Origin: Lingula anatina
Taxonomy: Eukaryota; Brachiopoda; Lingulata; Lingulida; Lingulidae
Assembly (NCBI RefSeq): GCF_001039355.2
Contig: NW_019775424.1
Coordinates: 152,445-203,149, forward strand
Direction of reading: 5' to 3'
Length of the DNA: 50,705 nt
The notes below the pieces were generated by a model. It did no database searches. It was not told the DNA's origin and saw nothing but the letters and a program-made list of their open reading frames with translations. The position numbers were made by a program, and so were the translations under genes. Of the stretch, positions 22,801-35,303 are shown piece after piece (the first letter of the stretch is position 1; each line of letters opens with the position of its first letter).

Positions 22801-25800
22801 TGGATGTATTTGCTTTTTAGCATTTCTCTGTTGATGATACTGAATTTTGGTAATATTTTGTCTAGGTTGTCTTTCTGTGATTTGGCCGGATCTGAGCGCT
22901 ACACCAAGACTCACAATACAGGAGAGAGACTGAAGGAAGCTGGGAACATCAACACCTCCCTCCTCACGCTGGGGAGATGTATTGCTGCACTTAAACATAA
23001 TCAGTTCCACAAGTAGGTGTTCATTATTTCCTTGCATATAGTGTGCAAGAATGTTTTCAGCTTATACAATAAAATGAATTTGCTCAAACTTGCACAAAGC
23101 TGCAAGTCAGGAAAAATTGCTACCAGGCTTCCCAAAAAGATCCCTTTTCTTAGTGATGATAGTTCCATCATTCTTGTGAGATTTCAAGTATATTAAGATA
23201 TCTTAAAAGAAAATTCTCTTATCCTAAGTTAGCCTGAATTTTTTTTTATTTTAAAAAATGCTGAAAATGTTTTGTATACAATAAAAGTCATACGACCATA
23301 TTTAATTTGATTAACCTTTTCTGTAAAAAATGTTATTTAAATTTTTTAGAGAACATCCGAAGATAATTCCCTTCCGTGAGAGCAAACTCACCCGACTGTT
23401 CCAGAACTTCTTCTGTGGCAAAGGGAAGGCTGCCATGATAGTGAACGTCAACCAGTGTGCCTCCCTGTTTGATGAAACTCTTCATGTCTTGAAGTTTTCA
23501 GCTATAGCAAAACAGGTGAGATGATTGAAAACATCAGAAATGTGGATGTTCATCTTGCATTTTTATCATTTACTTTCCACCTGTGAATCTCCTGTTTTCA
23601 TGTCTCCCCAGGATATTTTATTTATTCCATACCCTCTTTGCTCCCTGTACTCTAAGTAACTTGCAAAATTCCAGAATAGCACTTTAACAAATATTACTAC
23701 TGTCAGACCATATTCGTATTCTAGAAAGAATTAAATTTACTCATGATTATGGTAATTTATCAGTGAAATGTATACTAATAGTGATTCTGATGAAATGTGA
23801 GCCTTTACCTAGACCTTCAGGAATTAATGGATTTGTATGTTGTTTGGTGTTATCAGGTGGTTGTGATACAGAAACCCCCAGAGGAAGAGAAGAAGAAGAC
23901 GAGGAATGCAGCTCGTTTGGTTTCCATGGCCTTGGCTCAGACGCCCAGATCGTCTGCCGTCAGGCCCTCCATCAGCTGGGCCACTCCTGGTACGGGGCAC
24001 TCTGACAACTAATTCTGTCAGATCTTTATTGTAATTTTTGCACATAGAGAACAGACCATTATAATTCCTGGCATCAAATGTTATTTTTAGTACTTTATTT
24101 AGTCCTGCACCCAAAAATCTTGCTCTAACACCTACGTTACTTTCATTTATATTTTGTAAAATTGCGCATTTGAATTAGTGACAGTAAATAATAACTTCCA
24201 AAAAGATGTGATCATGATAACCAACCCAGCAAGGAAAGGGATTTGAAAAATGCACTTGGCTTACTTAAGATGAGACCATACCACCGGTGTCCCGCTTCCT
24301 TTCTCCCACAGGCACAATGTTGGAGGCCATGAACCTGCCCATACCAGAGGATGATGAAGATGGTCTGTTTGAGGAGTCTGAGACAGACAGGGAACAGGTA
24401 ATTTTTTTTATTCTCTTTCTCTGTATATATATATAATCTATAGTAAAATGTTGAGACTGGTAGCTCAGTGATGAATTATATCCTTGCTCACGTAGTGCTG
24501 TCTTCCTGAAGTCAGTGTGCAGATATCTCATGGCCCCCTGTGTTTTACCATGTGGGTAACAACAGGGCTGAGAGCTACATGTAATTTAAAATGGTTATCT
24601 GGAAAACTGATAAGTTTATTTGACATTTATTTCTTATTTTAGTTTCATATGAAAGTTTTTTGATCTGATTGGAAAAATGTGAAAAGATTAGTTATGAATC
24701 CAGTAGTTTATGGATGTTGTGTCTTCAGTGTGCTGTTCATTGTAAAAATATATGTGAACCTCTCAAAGATAAGAATGGTCTCAGTGGCTAGTATGTTTGG
24801 CATACTTTTCACCCAGTTTGTGTCATTTGTCCCCATTTGTAGGAGCTGCTGGACATCATCCAGTCCCTGAAGAAGGACCTGCTGTCTGAGAAGCGCAAGA
24901 TGGCCCAGATGGAGGCTCAGATACGGGAGGAGGTGTGTCAGGAGATGGCGCAACAGTTGGTACAGATTGAGAACCAGTACAGGTAACTGAGCACACTGAG
25001 ATTTTCACTGTTTGCACATAACAATTTTTCATTGAAATGCAGACATATTGAGCTTGTTTTCCCTTGAGGTTCTGTACTGGAAATTGTTGTCTTGTTCATT
25101 ATAAGTTAGCGTGGAAGATGCCCAGACTATGCTTTCTAATTATGTTTTAACATTCTTTTTAAAATGAAGTTGAAAGCAAAGGGGGCAAATTTTGCTATGA
25201 AGAAACCCAGGCAAACGGGTTTTGGTTGCGCTTTTGATAAATTTTGACTATATTAGCTTCAGCTCTCTACTCATTAATATTGTTATTGAAATGGTTTTTA
25301 AGATCAGTTTTTGAATTTCATACAGAGAAGTGTTTTTTATTAGCTTTAAAGATGAACAAAATTATCAAAACCTTGTAATCATTTCTGTCAGTGAGAGACT
25401 GCGAGAGGAGACCATCATGGTGGAGGAGAAGGCAGAGAAGAGGATCGAGATGTTCACGCAGTCTGTGAGGAAGACCAGGAAGAGAGCACGAGTGGACAGG
25501 TTTGAAGACGAGGAGGATGAATGGGTTTCCAGCCAGGTGCTACATGCAGCTCAGATTAAGAATCAGGTGAATTACTGACCCTGCTCAAGTTCTCCATTAA
25601 AGGTGTTATACAGTATAATAAACTTCAACAACGACAAAGTTAGAATGTTTTCTTCTATGCCTCCTTTCACCAGGAGATCAATGTGATCAAACCATAAGTT
25701 CTTCCAGATTCTTGTTGATTTATGATATCTGCTTCCGTAGTTTTGTTTGGTTGTAAGGATTAGAAAAAACATTTTTTTCGCTTACAGTAATATCCCTTTC

Positions 25801-28800
25801 CATGTTAATAATTTTTATTGTTTTTTTTCCCCCATGCAGGACCTGGAGAAGCAGCTCCATGAGTTGCAGACCAAGCTGGGCAGTCTCCAGGCAGACCTGA
25901 GGGCCAGCAGGGAGGACATGAGGCTGATGACCACGGAGAAGAACAATTTGATGGCAGAAAACACCAAACTGCAGTTTGAAGTGGCCAGCTTCAAGAGCAA
26001 GCAGTCGGTAGGTCAGAAGTTTAAATCGGCGTGTCAGGTTTATCTCTGATAGCAAAATTATTAGGTTATATGTTTTTTAGTGCATTGGCTTGGCCTGTGT
26101 TTCTACCCCATTGATTTGCCTAGGATGAAATCCTGGAACTTGGTACTTTTTGCATTAAAAAGACATCCACTCCTCCATGTGTTTTGAAGCACCTGCAAAA
26201 TTGTTCCACCTGTTGGTCAGAGAAAACAGAATTTTTGAAATGTAGAGTCTTGGTTTTGTAGTATGTGCCATCTTTCAGGAAAATTCCCAGAGTGAACAAG
26301 AGGCCTGTGAAAAGTTACAGAAGGAAAGAGCCTGCTTGGATGCAGAACTGGCGGAAGCTAAGGAACAGTTGGATGAGGTGAAGAGGAAAATCACACAAGT
26401 AAGAGCTTTTTTTTTTTTCTCTATCAATAACTCCTTTTTACCTCTGCCAAGGAGGTTATGTTTTCTCCCTTGTTTGTTTGTTTGGTTGTTTGTTTGTTTG
26501 TTTGTCTGTCTGTCTGTTTGTCATCAACCAATTTTGATGAAATTTTCAGGGTAGGTCAGAAATGGGTTAACTTAGAAGTGATTAGTTTTTGGTGATGATC
26601 CAGATCAATAATCAATAATAATCAAAATTGCTGCCTTGGCGGAGGTCTGCTTTGGAGTGCTTTTCTAGTTGATACTTTAATTGTCATTTAAATTCAAATT
26701 TTACCAATCAAGGGACTAACTTAACACTAGATCTTAAATTGGTCATTGAAAAGAAGCACTCATTCTTTCTTTCTCTGCCAGGCTCAGGTAGAACATAAGA
26801 GGTCTAATTCAGGAGACATTGAAACTAATGAGCTAATGGAGAATCTTGGAAGGGAACTCCAGCACTCCAAAGAACAGTTGGCACAAAAGGTAACTGGGAA
26901 CTCTTTTGGGAAGTTGAGAGCTAATGGATGATTGTCTATAGTTTGAATGAAAATGATGAGAGTTGATTGTCGACAGAGGCTGGGAATGTTTTTAAAGGGT
27001 CAAAATAAAGAACAACAAAATTTTAAAAAGCATTCCTTTAACAGTTTGCCTTGGTTTCTCTTCCCCAGAGTAAGGAGGCAGAGGACTTGAATGAGATGCT
27101 GACGGAAGCGGGAGAGACGTTCCAGCAGAAGGAGGAAGAGATAGGCAAGCTGAAGGAGGCATTATCACAGGAGGTGGAGAAAATTGAACAACAGGTAGTG
27201 CTGGGTGCACTGTACGTCACCCTTAAAATATTGGAAGAACAATTCTGCTGACAACCACTCTCCACTCTGACACACAGTTACAGTTTTTCCCAAACCCAAT
27301 GAGAAAAATATTTTTGGTTATATGCTTGTTGTTTTGTTTTTAATGTTGCAATTTATTTTTTGCTAAGTTAAGCTTACTTTTTCTATTAAAAAAAAAAAAG
27401 AAAACAAACTTCAAATTTGCATGCGTAAGTGAAATAAGTTATGTGGTTTCTAAAATATGTTGTTGTCTTCATACAGACTTCAATACTGGTGTAGCACCTA
27501 AAGTTCTGATGTCAGATTTTTAAATTTTTTTAAAAGGCATTGACCATTGAAGAACTGAACAAGGTGCTTGAAGAGACCCGAGAGGCTGTGGAGACTGCCA
27601 ACAGTAAGCTGGATGCCCGAGACAAGACAATCCAAGAGCTTCAGTCTCAGCTAGAGACTACATCAGGTAGTAAACCTAGCACAAGTCACACTACAACCCA
27701 GGTCAGCCCCTCACTGGCAGCTTGTAATGCTCAGGACGGCGTCTCCTCAAGTCCTGTGCCTAAAATTGTAGTTGACCAGAAGGTAGAGACGCCCAAAGGA
27801 ACGCCTAGTAGACACGATGAAAGACAAGAAGCCCACGAGGCTGCTGCTCATAGTATGAGACTTAAGCTCACACCTTCAAAATGTGGCTTTATTGCAAAGC
27901 ATACCAAAACTAGCCTTCTTCGTTTAATGGGCAAAAGTCCCTTGAAAAGAAAATCTAAGGAAAAGACTGATGAAAAACTCAGTTCGGCCTCAAAGCGTAA
28001 AAGGTCCTCCCTCTTTGGAGGTACACCAGGGCGTAGGAAGAGCAAGGTTATTGACAGTAAAATTGCTAAGAGAAAGTCCAGTCTACTAAAACCTTACAGT
28101 TTAAGATCCAGAACCAAGAAAAAATTGCCCTTTGCCTGAATTTATTTATGAATCTTGCAAAAGCCTTTTTTTTTTTAATTTTTCAAAATACAAAATGTGA
28201 ATTTCAAAAAAAAAAAAAAAGATCTCATTTTTAAAAGGTTAGTTCCAGTGAAAAAACATAAAATCATGTTATTTTCTTGTCACCTGATTATAAAAATGTG
28301 ATGGTGCCACAGCATGTGATACAGCTGTCCTTTCCACAGGGTTTCTACAGTATACTTTTTACGTTCAAAGTCTTAGTTAAAACATTGTAGTGACAAAATA
28401 TTGTGCAGATTGATCTCTTTATGTTAAATTTGTTCTACAAGTGGTGCATTTTATACCAAATTTTATTTGTGAAGACGCATTTTTAATATATTATTTTGAT
28501 CACTGTTTTTTGTAAATGTCTTATGTGTAGAATATATAGGGTATTATTGATTTTTGCTGGTGCTTTATTCCACTCCCAGTATTACATCTTTGTTTTTTAG
28601 ATAGTTTAATGTGTAGCCTTCAGTCATTTCTTTTGTGACTTTTAAATTGATATTAAAATTATTTATTAATAAATGTAATCTTAAAAACTAATTTTTGTTT
28701 TGTGTTTTTTCTTATAGACTCTTCTATGCTTGCTGGGAGTTGGACAATTAGGGAAGTGCCTAATGGGGAAGAAAACTAATAGCTGGATCTTTTTTGGTCT

Positions 28801-31800
28801 AGGTGCTTTTTGGGGATGTGAAGTTGGAGCAGACGGGGACCATATTAACATACCACTGTTAATTTGTTCTAGACATTTTAGTATTAGTTTTCTCGGGATT
28901 AACTTGTAATTGTTTTCCTAATTCACAGAGAATGAAAACAAACAGGAAGTTACACTTGGCATGCTAACCTCCAAAGTGGCAGCTCTAGAGGAGTCTGTCG
29001 GTCAGACAAACTCGGAGCTTCAACAGAAACAGGCCCAGATCACTAAGCTAGAGGAGAGCATTGAAGAGTATAAGAAATCCCTCAGTGATCATGAGTCCTT
29101 TGTCTCTGAACTAAATCAGCTGCTAAGAGATGCAAAGATAGAGTTGGACCAAAAGAAAATCCAGCTTGAGAGCCAGGAGTCTGCAGTGAAGCAGAAAGTT
29201 GAAGCCCTGGAGAAGCAGGCAGAGGAGCAACGGCAGACCCACGAGGCTGCAGTCTCTGCCATGGAGGAGAAGCTGAAGCAAGTGCAATCTGAGCTGGAGG
29301 GTGCAAAGTCTGGTCTGCAGAAGTCTCAGGATGTGTCTGTGCTGTGCCAGAGCCAGGCCTCTGAACTGACAGCCTCCTGTGAGAGGGTAGCCGCTTTGGA
29401 GACCCAGGTGAGGGAACTGAAATCTGACCTGGAGTCTGAGCAGGAGAAGTATGCCAATGCCGCCGATAATGTCACCATCTTCCAGTACAGGATTCAGGAG
29501 CTGGAGGAAATGTTGGCACAAGACAAGAAGAAGGGTGAAGACTCCAAGAAAGAAGAGTGTAAGGAGAAGGATGTACTAGAACAGAAATGCAGCGAGCTGG
29601 AGAAGCAGAAACGAGAATTGGATGAAAAATTAGTTGAGAAAGAAGCCCTTATTGCCAGTCTACAGCAGAAGGTGATGGAAAATGAAACTGCACTGGGAAA
29701 AGAGCAACTACAGCAGCAGTCACTGAAGGATTCCCAAGGTAGCCAGCATGCTGAAATTGATCGTCTTTCACAGGAATGCATTGAAAAGAACAATGAAATT
29801 AACAAACTGAAGAGTGAGATAGACATCTTAAAATCAGACCTCAGAACAGAAGTGCAAACTAAAGATGAAGTTCTTAATCGATTACAGATGGTTGAGGAAG
29901 AAAGTAAGGCTCTGGCAAACAAAAACAAACTATTATCTGATGAAGTTGCTACAATGTCGACTTCAAACCAACAGCAGGAAGCTAAAATCAAACAGCTTGA
30001 GAAAGAGCTTGTTGCATTAGAAGACAGCAATGGTCACTGCGCAAAGCAGGAGAAAGAAGTGACATCATTAAAGTGCAAATATGATGACGTACTGAAAGAG
30101 CAAGAAAAAGAAAGAAAAAAGATAATAGACTTGCAACTGCAGATTGAAAAACTTGAAGGGGTGCAGGAAAAAGAAAGAAGGGTCCACTGTGAGACATCTG
30201 AGAAATTGTGCCATCTTGAAAAAGAAAATGAAAGATATGAAAAACTGTACGAAGAAGCACAGACCAAAATTGCAGGTTTGAAAATGTCTTTAGATATTGC
30301 CACTGAGAATGAAGACGTCAGTGAGGAAAGAACTGCCGAGATAAAAACACTCAAGTCTCAGCTGGCAGAGAGGGAAAAGGAACTGAAGGCATCGCGGGAG
30401 CAGCTGGAGAGCAAGACTGCGGCCCTAAGTTCTCAGATCGAGGACCTGGAGGGAGATCTGGAGGCGTCCAAGGCCAGTGTGAGGCACCATGTGGAGAAGG
30501 AGCAGGACATGCAGAGGAAGCTGGAGGAGCTGACTGAGGGCCACAGGGCCAAGGTCCAGGCACTGGATGCCTTGGCTTCCAGACTCCAGGACACGGAGAG
30601 GGAGACGGAAACACTGAGGCAAAGGGCGAAAGAACTGCAGGGAGAACTGGATGCTAAAACCAGAGACTGCTCGGCGGCTGAAGAGAAAGTTTCTGAGTTG
30701 AGGAAGAGTGTGGAGGATTTGCAGAAAAGTAACGAAGAATGGCGACTGACAAAATCTTCAAATGCTCAACTTCAGAAAGAGCATGCCAAGGTGGAAGAGA
30801 GGTTAAAAGAGGTGCAGTCAAATTTGGATGCTGTGCGGCAGTCTGCAGCTCAGCTTGAGGCAGAGTTGAAAACAAAAACTGAAGAGCTGAATGATAGTAA
30901 AGAGAAGTTGGAGGAAGTTATGTCAGAATTAAAAATAAAAACTGCAGAGCTGAATGAGAATAAGATGAAATTAGAGGAAGCTATGTCAGAGTTAAAAACA
31001 AAAAATGCAGAGCAAAGTGAGACTAAGGAAAAATTGGACAAAGTTACATCAGAAAAGGAAGAAAATGATAAAACACTCCAACAGTTCAAGGCAAGTTCAT
31101 CGGAACTTGAGGGTAATTTGCTGAAAGAGATTGAACGACTTGAGAAAGAGAAAAATGAAAATGCAGATAAGCTTTTCAAAGCAAATGAACAGTATGATTT
31201 AATGAAATCTGAAATGGCAGACATTTCACAAAGGTGTGAAAAGACTTTACAAGAAAAAACTAAATTGGAGGAGGAGTTGCAGTCAGCCCTGGAGTCCAGA
31301 ATCTCCTCAGAAAATGAAGAACTCAGAAACAAAGAAAGTGCCATACAGGAACTGAATAACCAACTCGCAAAACTGGAACATGATTTACAAGAAAACGAAA
31401 CCAAGCTACAGAACTCTGAAACAAAAGTGGCCACTTTGAGAGACACTCTGACCGCGCTCAGACAAGAAAATGTCAGATTGAAGGATGACTCTGAAGAAGA
31501 GAGCGACCACGTCTCCAACCTGAACGCTGAAGTTGCCAGACTTAAGCAGGAGGTGGAGGAGAAGACTGCAAAGATAGAGGGACTGGAGCAGAAGTACCAG
31601 GATGAACTCAGTAGCAGAGAGGACTCTGTGCAAAAATACCAGAAGCAAATTGACCTGCTCAAAAATGAGACGGCCATATTACATGACCAGGTGAGAGTTT
31701 GAAGGAAATTATGATCGTGTCCATTAGGATTACAGCTAAAGTTGCTGTTTAAATTGCTGTTTAAATTCTATTCTGTATCTGGTTGGACATAAAGGATGAG

Positions 31801-32312
31801 TGGATATTCAATAGCTTTGTACATTGAACTTAATTCACAATTGTCTCCTGGATTTTATAAGCAGAACCAAGAACCTAGTAAAGGAGTTGATTTAGTGTTA
31901 AAAATGATTTGTTACATGTTGTTCCAGGTAAAGGTAGCCACTGAACACGAGACGACAGCCAAGCAGAACTTGGAGACGCTCCAACAGGAACTGCAGGCTA
32001 AGAAAGAGTCCACCACTCAGCTGAGGGAGGACTATTCTAAACTGGAGGAGTCAAAGAAGAAGGTTGATGAGCTGCTGGAAGACCTGAAGAAGGTAAGGAA
32101 TTTCAGTTTTAAAATAGTGTGCTGACCATATACGTGACCTTTTTAGCTTTCTTTAGACTTTCTGAATGTCAACTAATGAAAGAAAAATCCAAGAAACTGA
32201 TTTTGGGCCTGGATGCTGTCCTTGTGCAAGAGCAACAAGAATTACAGAATGCTAACATTTGGAGCACACTGAAAGGTTGAAAAGACTGGTTTTGACTAAT
32301 GCTGTGTTTGGA

Positions 32313-32360
<48 letters not shown>

Positions 32361-35265
32361 TTTTGAAAGCAAAGTAAGATCTTAATAACACAAGAAAAGA
32401 AATCAAGTGAGTGATTTAGTAGCATATGTAGAATGTGGACTGCAGTGCACCTAGCCACCTGTATTAATACTGCTGCTGCTGCTGTTTTGTGTGTGTGCTG
32501 CAGTGCCAGGAGAGAGAGGCTACCCTGCGGAGTCAGCTCCAGGAGGCATCACGCTCCATGGAAGAGCAGAACTGCAAGTACAACCTGCTGGAGGACCAGC
32601 TCCTTAGCGCCAACCAGAGCCTGCTGGAGTACGAGAGGAAACAACAGGAGAATTCAGCTGCTTGTGCTAGGCTAGAGGTGTGCGGCACACATATAATTCT
32701 TTCCGCTGCTTTCACTATTAATGTAAACTTTCTTTTCTGTCTCACTCGCAGTGTGATCCTTGGTGGTGGCATTAGTGGAAACTCTCTCAAAGTACTCTTA
32801 CTATGCTTGTGAACTATTGTAGAATGGTTAGCTTTTCCATATTACCAATTTCTTTCGGCTTTATAACCAAATAATCAAAGCATAAAGCAGAATACTGCAC
32901 TCTTTGAGTTAATTTTTTTTAATAAGTTGTTTTCCATTGTAATTACTTGAACACAGGGTGACCATGGCACAAATTGGTTTGTCAAGTAGCAAATTGGATA
33001 AGATATTTTAAAAAATGAAAATAATTATCCAGTTGACTGTTTGTTAGTGTACTGAAATGCTGTATGGAATGTGCTTTTTAAAAGTGTTTGAACTTTCTTA
33101 CAGAAGGAGTCAGCCAGCCAGCAGAAAATCCTGAAGGAACACGCGGAGGCCCTGTCTGCCAAGGGCAAGGAAGTTGAAGAGTTGCACCAAGAGCTGAGAA
33201 ACAGAGACCAGAAAATTGAGAACAAGAACAAAACTATCTCCGAGCTCTGGACCAAGATTGAGACTGAGCGGAACAGCTTTGAATTGGCTCTTAAAGGTGA
33301 GAACATTACCCGTTGGATATATATGAACAACTTCTATTATTTTGCTAAACATATTTCCTTTTTGTGTGTATTAATTAGAGGTGCACCTACAGTGAAAGAT
33401 AAAAACACCAGCTGTGCATTTTTATCTAAATTTTTACAGGCCAATTTTAGTATCTGTCATAATTCTTTAGGATAACTTTTTTCAATGATTTCTTGTTGTC
33501 TTTTCAGATGCCAAATCAAATGAAATGCTTATAGAGACTCTGAAGGAGGCCCTTGCAGAACAGGAGAGCGTAATGGAGCAACAAGACAAGGTGCTGAACA
33601 GTAGGGAAAAACAGATTGGGGACCTCTCTCAAGGTGAGTCATGTGTGCTTGTGCTAGGTATTATTTTGCAGCTTTGAATGATCATTCTTACCTTTCATAA
33701 AAATTTAGAAGTGAGGTACAGAAATACGTCTTTAATTTTAAAATATGCGTTCAAATATTGATGTGAAATATATATTTCTTCTTTTTTGGTTAGTTTATTA
33801 GTAATAAGCTGTCAACGTTTTGCTGTGGCTGTCTATTTAGGTTCAATACAAGAGGTGCAAGGTATAATATTATGTCAAGTTGATCACATTTAAATAAATT
33901 TCCCTCTTTAATTTTTTGTCTCAGAACTAGAAGAGCTCAGGGAAAGGCACTCTGAGCTGCAGTCCAGTAAACGTACCTCCAGCAAGGAGTCTGACAACTG
34001 GCAGCAGCTGTACCGGGACTTGGAGACGGAGAAGAAGACACTGGACGAGATCAAGACGGGCCTGATGAAGCAGGTGGAAGGCCAGGCCAGCAAGCTGACC
34101 AAGATGGAGACTGAGAAGGCCAGGATGGACAGAGTACTCAAGGAGAATGAGCAGGAGCTGAGAGAAATGGAGAAACTGCTTTCAGGTAAATGATACATTG
34201 TTCATATAATAAATACTCATAAATTACCCTCAGCATATCAGGTTATTGTTTCAGTGTAATTTATTTGAAAAAAGAATCCTAACATTTTCTCCTGGTTAAA
34301 CATGAGTGGATAATTTTTTATATTAGAAAGCAATTTTGTCATTGTTTAACTGGTGCAGTTAAGTTTACAATGAATTTGTGATCACAGATCTCTTTGACAT
34401 TCCAGACACCCGTCAGCAGTTGGAGACCCTGAAATTTGACCAGGAGAAAGTTGTCCAGCAAGCAGTGGACAAGGCCACCTTAGGGGCAAAGCAGTCCATT
34501 CAGGAGAACCTGGAGAAGACGAAGCAGAAGGCAAACGATGCCAGCAAGGAGGTTCGGCAACTTAGTATGCAGGTCAAGGTCAGTGAGAGGAAAAAAGATG
34601 GAAATGGTAGATAATTCTTAAAATGTGTATATGTCCAAATTGAAAATGGGATGTATATGTTGTAGCATTTGAGAATTTATGTAGTACAAACAGTGTTTAT
34701 TTATTTGTTTGTTTGATTGTTTATTTATTTATATAATTTTAGATTAAGGAGGATGCCATCAGTGAAATGCAAAGAGAACTTGATAAACTGCACAAGGAGC
34801 TGGCTTCTGCAGAAGAGAAGAAACAGGCTGAACTCAAGGTATGACTTGTATTTAATTCAGTGGGTCAGAGAGATTTTGATATGTGAATTTTTGTCTTTTT
34901 ACGGTGGCAAAATTTATGTGTGAATCACAGTTAGAAGTAACACAGGTGGTTGTGTGTCCCTTCTGACTAGTTCCACAACCTGGTGCTCGGAGCAATTTAA
35001 ACACAACAGTTGAACTTGCTTATGATGATTGTTTGACATTAGAGTGTGGTTTCAAAACCGGTTCACATTGTGCTCCAATCTATCTTATCATACAGGAGTT
35101 CAGAGAAAAGCGTGACCAGCTTGCCAAACAGCTAGGGCAGATGATTAAGGACAAAGATGCAGAAATTAAGAGCCTCAAGGAAAATGGTGGCAGTGAAGGA
35201 GAGGTATTTTGCAATTGTTCATGAAGTGATTAGCAATATCCTTATCGATATATAAATCTTATCAG

Positions 35266-35303
<38 letters not shown>

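Noticed and set aside
24456-24472. tRNA A-box-like TGGTAGCTCAGTGATG
   Set aside because: No B box or acceptor stem at the right distance, so neither a tRNA nor a clear tRNA-derived SINE.
29494-31677. Long minus-strand open frames opposite the kinesin coiled-coil exon
   Set aside because: They are Ser/Phe/Leu-rich complements of Glu/Lys-rich coding sequence and lack splice or family features; the plus frame is clearly the real one.
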